NCBI GenBank assembly: GCA_022661535.1
Contig: JAKULF010000025.1
Span: forward strand, 1-44,804
Source: Eutypa lata
Taxonomy: Eukaryota; Ascomycota; Sordariomycetes; Xylariales; Diatrypaceae
Reading direction: 5' to 3'
DNA length: 44,804 nt
Made by a program: the position numbers and the translations under genes. Below, one piece after another: positions 18,277-27,509 of this stretch. Under the pieces are notes generated by a model. That model saw nothing but the letters and a program-made list of their open reading frames with translations, did no database searches and was not told the origin of the DNA. Position 1 is the first letter of the stretch. Each line of letters opens with the position of its first letter.

Positions 18277-19735
18277 CTACAGACTATTTACTTTTCTATA
18301 ATTAAGACGAACAGCTCTACCTTCAAATATAAAGCTTTTACCTTTAAGAGCCCGATTATTTACAGTTGAACGAGCCAGTTTTAAATATTTAGCACAATCA
18401 GATATAGAATTGAAAGATTTGATTACTGCAAAGGATATAACATCTAACAATTCTATTGAAACTGCTTCATTATCTACCCTGAATTTATCCAAAGATAGAA
18501 TAAACAACTTTCCATTCCTTATCTCGTAGTTTGAAGATAATTTTAATAACTCTTCTACTTCTTTTTGGTAAGAAGTAAATTGAACTTGAGGTAAATAAGT
18601 AGATAGACGGTAATTATTCATTTGACTACTTATTATTTCAATTAAATTAACACCTTCTGGTAGGTAATGTAGACCTTTGGTAATAATAGCTAGTATTAAT
18701 TTTCAATCACAGTAATCTAAATACTTCTTACTTCTTCAAGTTAAATTGTCGAATAAAGGAACTATAACTACATTTAAATAAAAAGTATTATTGGCACTAA
18801 GATTATATAAACCATTATACTCACTTATATAAACTCAGTCTTTTGAAGACTCCTTCGCTAAAGAAATTCTCAATAATTCTAATTCAGGTGAAAAACTTCC
18901 CTCTGTAATTTTATTTTTTAGACTACCCTGTAAAAGAGATTTTAAGTATTCGGCTACAGCTATTAATAATTCTTTATTCCCTTTTTTGAATTATAGTAAA
19001 GTTGGCATCTTTACTTAAATTTTTATAACTAAAAGACCCATCACCTTCTATAAAACCAAGGAATCAATAAGGAGTGATATTAATTTTATGCTCCTCAGGC
19101 ATAGTAAAATCTATTCTTTTGGAATTCATTCCTAATCTTAATTTTTCAATTTTTTCCACTAACTCTACACGACAATTGTTTCCTCAACTAAAATAAAGCA
19201 AATACGCTTCCCGGAAAATTAAGAAATTTAAGTGTTTATTGGTGTTTAAGTTAAACTTAGAAAATATTTCAATCAAAATAGCTATTTCATCATTAGCTAT
19301 TACATTATAAGTAACAACATTTTCTTTAATATTAAGTTTTACTTTACCTATTTGTAAATTATCATAAATGTATTCTAGAGCTGCTTTATCAAATCGATAT
19401 GCAGACCTATACTAAATCTAAACTCAAAGAATTACCTCGTCTTTTATAAATATGAAAACAACCCTCAGCATCAGTAAAACCTCGGAATCACTCAAGAAAA
19501 TCCAGAGACAATGATTTTTTTGAATCTCGACTTTATCAGCTTGACTAGATTTAGTTGCCAAGTCTACATACTGCAATGAAGGTTCTTCTATTATTACAAA
19601 TTCTTTCTTCGAAGACGTAGAATATTTTCTAATTTCATAGAAAGGAGCTACGCTGAATGGACTAATACTTAGATAAGCTTTTCAAAAAAACAATCTGGAT
19701 TTAGCTAAAGACGATACTGGTACACCACAGTCCAT
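18277..19735 (-). pseudogene. LAGLIDADG homing endonuclease, unit I, frameshifted
   Basis: From ATG 19735 (VPVSSLAKSRLFFW) a leader of about 80 residues precedes FRGFTDAEGCFHIYKRRG. Frame changes occur before this motif, after it near 19400, and near 18982-18987, where a T run appears one base too long. The second motif FLGFIEGDGSFSY is at about 19050, and the C-terminal third (from GNKELLIAVAEYL to TAA 18277) is open with the NUMOD1-like tail SISDCAKYLKLARSTV. Tandem relative of the unit at 20136-21690; both follow a tRNA-Asn 5' half and a GC-rich hairpin. Confidence 0.82.
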
Positions 19736-19744
19736 ACCAGGGCC

Positions 19745-19770
19745 CCCTTTTGTTCCTCGCGTTAAAAGGG
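19745..19770 (-). repeat. GC-rich hairpin before unit I, repeated at 21690-21715
   Basis: CCCTTTT and AAAAGGG arms around a loop AACGCGAGGAAC (minus strand). The same arms and core are at 21690-21715 in unit II. It lies immediately before the endonuclease start. Confidence 0.8.
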
Positions 19771-19809
19771 TAATGTTCGCAAATTTACTATTTATTAATC
19801 TTTTCATTG

Positions 19810-19893
19810 GCAAAAGGATAGGATTCGAACCTATATAAAATATACCATGATGGAAAATCCTTACTTGTAATTCTAGGATCCTAACCCCTTTTG
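19810..19893 (-). ncRNA. tRNA-like element in unit I
   Basis: Acceptor CAAAAGG/CCTTTTG and T arm ATAGG-TTCGAAT-CCTAT are clear. The middle holds GGATTTTCC but no standard D and anticodon arms. A more decayed counterpart is near 21760-21830 in unit II. Confidence 0.5.
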
Positions 19894-20019
19894 TAATACA
19901 ACTATAAAGTAATTTCTGTGTTACTTTCTCATAAAATTAAGTACTTTATATTACTAATAATTCTACACTACTCGAGATATTTAAGTCAGGCACAATAAAT
20001 CAGGGTACCGAGAAAGTGA

Positions 20020-20060
20020 GCATTAACAGTGCAAAGCTCTACCGTTGAGCTATGGGGGCT
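20020..20060 (-). pseudogene. 5' half of tRNA-Asn (copy 2)
   Basis: Acceptor 5' strand GCCCCCA, D arm GCTC-AACGGTA-GAGC and hairpin GCA-CTGTTAA-TGC, then unrelated sequence. Lies between endonuclease units II and I. Confidence 0.75.
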
Positions 20061-20135
20061 AAAATTTAGATTTAAGTTAGATTTAACCTTAATAAAATAC
20101 GGTATACAATACAAACATAAAACTAATTATAATTA

Positions 20136-21690
20136 TTAACTTTCTATTATCTTAATAATAACTAGTTTACCTTCTTCTGTAAAACTAGAAGACATATATT
20201 TTTCCTTAATGGGTTTAAAGATAAACTGTTGACCATTTTCAGCTCTACGTTTCACAGTAGAACGAGCTATACCTAAATATTTTGCACATTCTGCTACCGT
20301 CCGTAGGGGAAAGACTTGAGCACTTCTCCATCTTTTTCTAGTAAAAGAACACTGATAGCTGAATCATCCACTTTATAACGATTTAATGATAGAATAAAGG
20401 TTCTTCCTTCTCTTATTTCATAATTAGAAGGCTGTTTTCTTCAACATCTGTTATAAATTGGTTTCGGTCTAATTTAGTTGTCTTCGAAGTAAATAGCCGA
20501 CCATTGTTCATTTGGCTAACAATTCTCTTAATTAAATCTTAACCTTCAGGTATGTAGTGAAACCCTTTTTGAATCATTTTTAAGATTGCTTTAAAATCTT
20601 CGTAATCTAAATACTTTTTACTATATCACTTAACACTATCAAAAAGAGGAATTAAAACCGCTTCTATAAAATCATTATTGTTAACACTTAAATTAAACTG
20701 ACCTGAATAACCAGGATAAATCTTAACTCCGTTTTCAAGTATAATATTTCTATCTAATTCTTGTAAAAATCTTACGATCTCTTTAAGTAAATCCTCGTTA
20801 CCTTTCTGAGCAACCAAAAATTTTACATTTTTCGTTAAAGCATTATAACTAAAAGAACCACCACCTTCCACTAAATTTTTTATTATTTTTATTTTTAATT
20901 ATTAATATTTTATTGAACTAATATTATTATAAAATCAAAATAATAAAAGAAGCTCCCCTGTTAATCAGTTTTGAGTAATTATGCAGCGATTGATAGGCAT
21001 AGTATAATTAATTCTTTTAGAGTTCATCTCACTTATAATATCCAAAATTATAGGTTTTAATGTTTTAAGGTCTCTATTAGGGTTAATATAAAGGGCGAAA
21101 GCTGGTCTAAAAGCCAAGAAGTTAAGATGTTTAGTCGAGTTTAAATTGTATTTTGTAAATAAAGCTATAATTATATCAATCTCTTGTTTTGAAATAATAT
21201 TATAAGTAACTATCGCTCTTTTAGGGTCAATATTCACCTCACCTAACTCTAACTTACTTTGAATAAATTCTAAGACGGAACGATCATCTATATGTAAACC
21301 AAAACTAAATCTAAATTAAAAAGCATTTCCAGAAAGGGGTAACTTGGAAGCAATATTCAGCATCAGTGAAACCTCTAAACCATTATATAAAATCGTAAAA
21401 TAGTTTAAGTTGTTCCTCTTTATCTTTATCAACTTCAGTATCCTTATTATATTCTTCTAACCTTTCAACTAAATCATTAAATTTTTTTAATCTTTAGCCT
21501 CGCGCGCACCTATAAGGGGTGCGCTAGGCGTCGGAACCGAAAGATAGATATTTTTAGCTACATCATCTGATAAAATAGTACTACATTCTATAATAGGTAT
21601 AAGGTGTTCGTGATGAAATCTTTTTAAACTATTTGATAACATGGATTTAGCTAAGGACAGCCAAGGCAGACCATGATCCCACCATGACTC
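20136..21690 (-). pseudogene. LAGLIDADG homing endonuclease, unit II, decayed with AT-rich insertion
   Basis: Leader with WLSLAKS, first motif FRGFTDAE at about 21370, and a middle block AIVTYNIISKQEIDIII and HLNFLAFRPAFALYI with SEMNSKRINYTM. The second motif is interrupted: ITQNWLTGE is followed by some 75 nt of AT-only sequence (20880-20950) before EGGGSFSYNALTKN. The tail contains QMNNGRLFTSK and ends at TAA 20136 with several frame changes. Same family and same flanks as unit I, so the two are a diverged tandem duplication. A GC-rich palindrome lies at 21507-21535. Confidence 0.78.
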
Positions 21691-21715
21691 CCTTTTACTC
21701 CTCGCGTTAAAAGGG
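21690..21715 (-). repeat. GC-rich hairpin before unit II
   Basis: CCCTTTT / AAAAGGG arms with AACGCGAGGAGT loop (minus strand); partner of 19745-19770. Confidence 0.8.
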
Positions 21716-21975
21716 TAAATTACGCATAAAAATTTTTAATAAACATTATCATTTTCATAAAAAACGGTAGGAACCTACATAAATTTAATTCTAATTTTAC
21801 AATATTTTGGACACCTGTATCCATTAATTATTAGTATTTAATTTAAAGACGCCTCAAACCTACGGAGAATAAACCACTCAAATAGTGATTTCAATAATCA
21901 CTATAAATTATTGAGTGGAACAAACAAACAAACTTAGTCTTTAATTTAGTATTATAACTAAGGAATAGGAGGAGG
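21716..21975. other. Spacer of unit II, decayed tRNA-like sequence
   Basis: Holds a short hairpin GTAGG-TTC-CTAC near 21770 that matches the T arm of the element at 19810, and an inverted repeat around 21875-21915 (CACTCAA...TTGAGTG). No gene. Confidence 0.5.
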
Positions 21976-22017
21976 GATATTAACAGTATCAAGCTCTACC
22001 ATTGAGCTATAGAGACT
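21976..22017 (-). pseudogene. 5' half of tRNA-Asn (copy 3)
   Basis: Acceptor 5' strand GTCTCTA, D arm GCTC-AATGGTA-GAGC, hairpin GATA-CTGTTAA-TATC, then no T arm. It follows tRNA-Tyr by six bases. Confidence 0.75.
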
Positions 22018-22023
22018 TATCTT

Positions 22024-22108
22024 TAGGAGACAAGAGATTCGAACTCTTAAAGCCGCTTTAAACTACTGAGTTTACAGCTCAGCCCTTCTTACCATAAAGG
22101 AGTCTCCT
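22024..22108 (-). tRNA. trnY: tRNA-Tyr (GUA)
   Basis: Acceptor AGGAGAC/GTCTCCT, anticodon arm CTGAG-CTGTAAA-CTCAG giving GTA, a long variable arm (class II, as in fungal mitochondrial Tyr) and T loop TTCGAAT. Confidence 0.94.
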
Positions 22109-22170
22109 TTAGATTAAAAAAAATATTTATTAATTTTTTAATCTATTTGTTAATCTATTTATTAAATTTT

Positions 22171-23695
22171 TTAACTTTTTTTAGATTTTTTCCCTTCACG
22201 TATTCTTTGTATTCTTTGAGCTAATTCATCTAGAGTAACCAATTGATGTTTTACATTAGGCAGTAAACTCTGTGAAAATGTAAAATTTTTCAAATAAATA
22301 GTACCCTTGTCTAAATGTTTATTCAATGCAACCTGCTTGAATATTAAGCACGTCAATCAAATCTTTTATATTATCCGTAGTGTAATATAAAATGGTCTTA
22401 GCTGGATTATAAATAAATAATGGACCTGAGAGTGAAAGTTTAACAGATTCCGGTAAATATACATCACGTCCCTTATTCATTCCATCTTTAAGGGCGAGTA
22501 TTTGAGCAGCTCCTTCTTCAGAAAGATGATATTTAGTTTTCATTATTTCTGCAGCTTTACAGAAGTCTTCAAAATCCAAGGCTTTTATCCCTATAATCTT
22601 ATAGAGATTAAAAAAAGGAATGATTGTATCGTAGATTTGATCAAACCCGGATACTATATATTTACCTGTGGCTTTATCTAGCTGACTATAATAAAAACCA
22701 CCACAACCAAAGTAACTTGCAATTGTACGCAATAATAACTCATCCCACGAGTCCTGTGTTATTTCAAACACTAAAGAAAGTTGATAACCTGATTTATGCG
22801 TATGGGATGTTTTCTTTAATATTTTAAAACTACCATCACCTGATGCAAACCCGCTTATTCAATTTTGATCTGGTATAATAGATTCAGGAACTATAGGCCG
22901 AACCGATGTAACTGTTGAAGGAAAGCCTTCTTTTAGTGTATCCGACAGCCCATTGTTTAAAGCTGCTCTCAAATTAACAATCTTTTGAAGACCCGACTCA
23001 GTTAAATGCCCCTTTTGCTGCATGATTAGTATTACTTCCTTAAATAATAAGTAATCAGCTAGTTTCTTTGAAATTAAAGAATGTTTATGAAAATGGGGTA
23101 AAATATTATTTATAATACCCTCTAAACTAGTAACTTCGAAAACACAAGAATTATTCTTAACATCCATTGTTACTATACCTACACCGAAATAAGTTTTAAT
23201 TTGTTCTAAAAGTATATAATCTTTAGTATGTAACCCTATCTTAAACCGGCAGATAACTTCCCAACCAGTTCGTAAATTATCATTCTTCACAATTGATACT
23301 AAAAAACAACCTTCCGCATCCACGAATCCTGTAACAAATCAAGGATTTAACGGTAAATTATTAGAAGAGTACGAACGCTTAAAAGTAATAGGTAATGAAG
23401 AAAAACTACTCAGGTGGTGACTAACCTTTGCATTGTTAACAAGGTTGGCTCCACCAAAATCCCAAAATAAAACCACTGTCGAGTAATAAAAGCATACTGC
23501 CTCATTTAGAAAAATAACTGTGAATAATCATAGCAATACCAGTGTAATAAAAATAAGTACCCACCTAGGGTTATACTTAAATTTACCTCTAAATAATAGA
23601 CTGGTCATTACTTGAGTTAAACAAAATAGAATTTTAAAATATAGTGATGAAACAATAATACCAATATGATGAAAATTTAAATTTATTTTTGGCAT
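22171..23695 (-). CDS. LAGLIDADG homing endonuclease with membrane-like leader (best preserved copy)
   Basis: Open with TGA as Trp for 458 codons from ATG 23695 to TAA 22319. Residues 1-100 form a leader with hydrophobic segments (LIFITLVLLWLFTVIF). LAGLIDADG motif 1 is FVTGFVDAEGCF, with LISKKLADYLLFKEV and LQKIVNLRAALNNGL after it; motif 2 is WISGFASGDGSF with LDFEDFCKAAEIM. The expected C-terminal DNA-binding tail (QVALNKHLDKGTIYLKNF and RIQRIREGKKSKKS) is in the next frame down to 22171, joined by a single-base shift near 22335. The second acidic position is Asp rather than Glu. No group I core is visible; it is preceded by a tRNA-like element and a copy of the cox3 leader, which suggests it is transcribed on its own. 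Confidence 0.85.
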
Positions 23696-23717
23696 AAGTA
23701 TTAAACATATGACTAAC

Positions 23718-23797
23718 TATAAGTTAAAAGCATACAAAAGTATATAATTAAAAGAATTATTAAGAAAGAAAATAATCTATTACTTTACTTCTTAAGG
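23718..23797 (-). repeat. Copy of cox3 5' leader before a LAGLIDADG gene
   Basis: Partner of 2656-2738. Ends at the tRNA-like element, exactly as before cox3. Confidence 0.85.
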
Positions 23798-23879
23798 AAT
23801 AGATGACTCGCACACCTACCTTTCATATATGAAAACAAACAAACATATATAACCGCTCAACTAATTAAGCTAATCCCTT
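23793..23879 (-). ncRNA. tRNA-like element with long anticodon stem
   Basis: Acceptor AAGGGAT/ATTCCTT, D arm GCTT...GAGC, a 7- to 9-bp stem ATATATG/CATATAT with a 12-nt loop TTTGTTTGTTTT, and T arm AGGTG-TGCGAGT-CATCT. Compared with 12308, the stem bases differ but pairing is kept. Confidence 0.6.
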
Positions 23880-24133
23880 TTATAAAATGTAAATTTTATA
23901 AACCCTCATTCCGAGTTTTATTATCTTTTTATTTTTAGCTCTTATTCGAAGAGAAATGAAGTAAAAACTAACTAACAGCTTCCTCAGTCTCCTTGCATTA
24001 ATAAATTTTAAGTTTTCATTATGCTAATCAAATATATTTGATAAGTTATTTATAAATACTATTACTTATCCATTTTATTTAAGAGTTTCTTCCTATACTT
24101 TTTTAATTTTTAGATTCTATTTTATTTTTTGTA
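23880..24133. other. AT-rich spacer
   Basis: No gene seen. An 8-bp perfect hairpin TATAAAAT-GTAA-ATTTTATA is at 23881-23900. Confidence 0.6.
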
Positions 24134-24234
24134 CGGAGATTAGAGATTTGAACTCTTCTATGAGCTTAATATTTATAACTTATATAGCTCCTGAGTTTAC
24201 AGCTCAGCCGTTATACCTGTAAACGGAACCTTCC
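24134..24234 (-). tRNA. tRNA-Tyr (GUA), second copy with imperfect acceptor
   Basis: Keeps anticodon arm CTGAG-CTGTAAA-CTCAG, D stem CGTT/AACG, a very long variable arm (GAGCT...AGCTC) and T loop TTCAAAT. The acceptor pairing GGAAGGT/AATCTCC has two mismatches. Probably a decaying duplicate of the tRNA at 22024. Confidence 0.65.
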
Positions 24235-24238
24235 TTAT

Positions 24239-24275
24239 TTTTTGTTAAATTTTATGAATCCCGTGCAACTTCCAC
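24239..24275 (-). repeat. Copy of the rns 3' end (helix 45 part)
   Basis: 37 nt identical to 25292-25328, containing GTGGAAGTTGCACGGGATTC. Confidence 0.85.
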
Positions 24276-24470
24276 AGGAGTGATATTACTTCTTATTAAA
24301 TATCTACCTTTTAAAATTTTATTGTTTTTTCCTTTTAATTTATTCATAATCGTGGAATTACTACAATTTAATGCTAAAGCCGCATTTCTGGCAGAAGGAT
24401 AAGAAGTAATAACTCCATTATTTAGATCTGTTACTCGTACAGTAGTAGCAGTAGTAGAAGAAGATAAAAT
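24252..24470 (-). pseudogene. GIY-YIG endonuclease C-terminal fragment
   Basis: A NUMOD1-like tail, VRVTDLNNGVITSYPSARNA then ALALNCSNSTIMNKLKGK, in a separate frame from the nuclease part at 24537. Its last codons (GTGGAAGTTGCACGGGATTC then stop) are identical to the 3' end of rns at 25.3 kb, so the gene end was replaced by copied rRNA sequence or the reverse. Confidence 0.65.
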
Positions 24471-24536
24471 TTACATACGGACTTTATATGATCTATTTAA
24501 ATAAGTTTTATTTTCAGTAATTTTTTCAAACGTACG

Positions 24537-25070
24537 TTAAAGTTTATTTGTTATTAATTCTAATTTTTTTACTTTTTTTTCAAATCAATTTAAAATAAAC
24601 TCAGTAAAATTTATTTGTTCAGGCAAAGAATTGTTTTTTTCTTTAAATAATCTAACCATTCATATATATTTAAGTTTTAAACGTGTAGAACTATTAGTTT
24701 TACGACCTAAACTAGAACCGGCTACTTTACAGATATTATAAGTAGGTTTTAATACATCTAAATAATATTGTTCTCTTTCTAGAGTTTTAGCTTTTTCACA
24801 ATATTCTAAAATCTCTAAACGAAATTTATTATAACCATTTTTTAATAAAGCTCTGTGTATAATGCTATTATTTTTAAGTGATTCTTTTATTAATCACTTA
24901 GGAGAAAAATAATATCTAAATCTTCTGGTTAAATCTTCACCACTTCCGATATACGTAGATCCGTTAATCAAATTAACTCAACGGTAAATTCCTGATCTCC
25001 TTTTGTTTTCTTTATATATCGTTTTTATGTCACTTAAATCCAAATAAACTTTAACGGTAATGTCTCTTTG
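24537..25070 (-). pseudogene. GIY-YIG homing endonuclease, nuclease part, no ATG
   Basis: 178 open codons after a TAG. KENKRRSGIYRWVNLINGST then YIGS gives the GIY-YIG core; REQYYLDVLKPTYNI and the NUMOD3-like GSSLGRKTNSS follow. There is no ATG before the core, and the frame stops at 24537 before the DNA-binding tail at 24252. It follows the tRNA-like element at 25211 directly downstream of rns. Confidence 0.75.
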
Positions 25071-25210
25071 CTACTAAAATATCGTATAACCCTAGGAGAT
25101 ATATTACTAAATAAAAATCTACCTTTAGGGTAAAAAGCACCATATACGCCTTTATTTTTTGCGTAAAAGGTGTTAAATTCGCATTTAATCATTAAATATC
25201 TATTTTTCAG

Positions 25211-25281
25211 AAACCTGCTCTGGAATTGAACCAGAAATAAAAAGGTATTAAGGTAAATATATCAGCACCTCGCTACAGGCT
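25211..25281 (-). ncRNA. tRNA-like element just after rns
   Basis: Acceptor AGCCTGT/GCAGGTT, T arm TCTGG-TTCAATT-CCAGA, small D arm AGC-GAGGT-GCT. The anticodon position (TATT-TACCTT-AATA) is not standard. It begins about 20 nt after the rns 3' end and could serve to release it. Confidence 0.55.
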
Positions 25282-25299
25282 TTTTTTATTTTTTTGTTA

Positions 25300-25334
25300 A
25301 ATTTTATGAATCCCGTGCAACTTCCACTACACGC
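25300..25334 (-). rRNA. rns: rns exon 6 (helix 45 and 3' end)
   Basis: GTGTAG-TGGAAG-TTGCAC is the 3'-terminal helix 45 with its GGAA-type loop. The exact 3' end is not defined by sequence alone. Confidence 0.75.
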
Positions 25335-25766
25335 TAAGATCCTGCAACTATAACTAAAATATCATCTGTATAGTGCCCAGTTACTCTATCCATTTATTAG
25401 TTTAAATATTTAACCTATCCCTGCAAGGCAGGACGATTTCTAGAGCCTTGTGTAACTTTTTAAATTAGGATCTTACGACTGTACATTAAGCATCATTTCA
25501 GACACCCACCAGTGATCCAGTCTGTAGCGATTATATAATTAACCGACGGTCTATAAACAGATGAAGAATATTTAACCGTTTTCACTAGTGTAACCAGGTA
25601 GGGATATACCTAATACCTTTTATATGGTATTCTACTTATCTAATTAATAATTTAAGCCCATTAATTAAAAGTATATTTTTAATTATATATTGCATATACT
25701 ATGAATAAGTAGGATTTTAATTACTTTATTATTTAATAAAATAATCAATTTGGTCCTTTTTTTTCG
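25335..25766 (-). mobile_element. ORF-less group I intron in rns near E. coli 1506
   Basis: About 430 nt between AAGTCGAAATACGGTT and the helix 45 exon. It contains the same core segments as the 911 introns: GACCGTCGG, TCGCTACAGACTGG and GTACAGTCG. No endonuclease ORF. Confidence 0.75.
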
Positions 25767-26112
25767 AACCGTATTTCGACTTAACACTAATCAGAATCGC
25801 GCATACGAAGAATCCTACTATAACATCTAAATCCTATCATTTACTTACTTATAATAAGAGAGCAAACTTATTGCACCAACTCCTTTCAGCATGTGACGAG
25901 TGGTTAGTACCAATCCAAAGTATTATTCACCGTGACATGGTGATTCACGATTACTAGCAATTTCTTATTCATGCAGCCGAATTTCAGGCTACAATCCATT
26001 TCCATATTTTATCCTATTTTTTGAGATTAGCTTAAATTCGCATTTTTGCTTCTCTTTGTCTCAATTGGTCAATTTTATCATAAAGCAAATAAAAAAAAAT
26101 GCACGGTTATTA
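25767..26112 (-). rRNA. rns: rns exon 5 (about E. coli 1224-1506)
   Basis: Recognised by TTGCTAGTAATCGTGAATCA, CATGTCACGGTGAAT and ACTAACCACTCGTCAC, ending in the decoding-site strand AAGTCGAAATACGGTT. Confidence 0.88.
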
Positions 26113-27486
26113 CTGTCTTTATATTGATAAACTAAAAATAAATAACTTAGAAGATTAGCTAGATCTTCCTCTATTTATACCAGCCTTTAATTTAAATATC
26201 TCGTCTAAGCCTTCTTTAGAAAGATGACCTTTATTTTTTATTATTTCACCGGCTCTACATCAATCTTCGAAATCTAAAAATTTCACACCTAATATTTTAT
26301 GTTTCAGGAAAAACGGTATGATTAGCTCTTGTATATCGGAAAATTTAGTTACATTAAAATTGACCTTAGTTCCATTATGCTTTTCATTTACAACTAATCT
26401 CCCACACCCTAAGTAAGGAACTAAACTTCTAATAAGCTCTATGTCTCTTTCATTCTGGGTAATTTGGAAGGATAGTTGTACACCATATCCTAATTTAGCG
26501 TTTCGATTCACGCTTGTCTTGATCATAAAACAACCCTCACCGCTGGTAAACCCAGCTACTCACTGGGGATGAGGTATTTGGCTTTCTACGGTAGGTATAA
26601 TTCTAGGGACAGGTACAATATTAGTAAAACTAACTTTTAATTCGTCTGACAATAAACCTCTATTCATAGATGCTTTTATCCCTACAATTTTTTCTAGAAA
26701 CTCTCCCTTCGTCATACTCTTTTAGAGTTTATTAAATTAATAGCCTCTTTAAAAAGAAGATAATCAGAATACTTTTGAGTTATTAAGGGATAATTCTCGA
26801 AATGAGGTAATATTTTATCATTTATTTGTTTTATTGAGCTTACAGTATATTGATAACTATCTTTTCCATGAATAGATATACCACCTGCCCCTTCGAAATA
26901 ATCTTGAATTTGTTTCATTAGTTCTAAATCCTTTTTATGAAGAGAAATCTCAAATCTAGCTTCGACGTATCAAGAGTTATTTCTGTTTCTAACTACTAAT
27001 AAAAAACAACCTTCTGCATCTGTAAATCCCGTCACAAATCAAGGATTTACAGAAACAAATGGCAATTCAGTAGAAGAAAGAGATGTAAGTACACTAGACT
27101 TATTGACAGTAGCACTATGGTAACATTTTAATTGAGTAATTTGCTTCTTAGAAAGGACATTGATTCGAGGGCTCCTCTCAGAGCCTATCAGAGTACACCT
27201 TAACACTAAATCTTTACTCTTTTGTTTAGTGTAACCACCGTCTACTCGTTGCTCTTTTACAATAACAGATTCTTCTTGATCGATGGGTATTAAATCTGTT
27301 ATTGACTTAGATCCGCGATATTCCATTGCTTTTTCAAGCATCTCTTTGCATTATTACCGTACCTGAGTAATTAGTTCAGCCACTTATAACCTTTCGAGTA
27401 TAGCTTGGTAGCAAGAGCTTTAGGAGGTCCCCGGAGTTTGATGGTTTGTCCCATCTAGTCGATATCCTACACCGACCGATAGGAGT
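26113..27486 (-). mobile_element. Group I intron in rns near E. coli 1224
   Basis: Inserted after GGGCTATAGACGTGCCACA. The 5' part carries a core nearly identical to those of the 1210 and atp6 introns (CTCCGGGGACCTCCTAAAG, GAACTAATTACTCAGG, TATCGCGGATCTAAGTC), followed by a LAGLIDADG ORF. Confidence 0.82.
26155..27341 (-). pseudogene. LAGLIDADG homing endonuclease of the rns 1224 intron, frameshifted
   Basis: From ATG 27341 the frame crosses intron core sequence, then FVTGFTDAEGCFLLV (motif 1), SLHKKDLELMKQIQDYF and YPLITQKYSDYLLFKEA. One frame change near 26705 separates LINSKR from MTKGEFLEKIVGIKA. The second half is open: WVAGFTSGEGCFMI (motif 2), QNERDIELIRSLVPYLG and FLDFEDWCRAGEII to TAA 26155. 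Both catalytic acidic residues are present, so a working enzyme needs only the one shift to be resolved. Same family as 27579 and 39864. Confidence 0.82.
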
Positions 27487-27509
27487 ATGTGGCACGTCTA
27501 TAGCCCACA
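27487..27509 (-). rRNA. rns: rns exon 4 (about E. coli 1211-1224)
   Basis: A mini-exon GGGCTATAGACGTGCCACAT, matching the 1215-1224 region of bacterial rRNA (GGGCTACACACGTGC). Introns lie on both sides. Confidence 0.75.
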
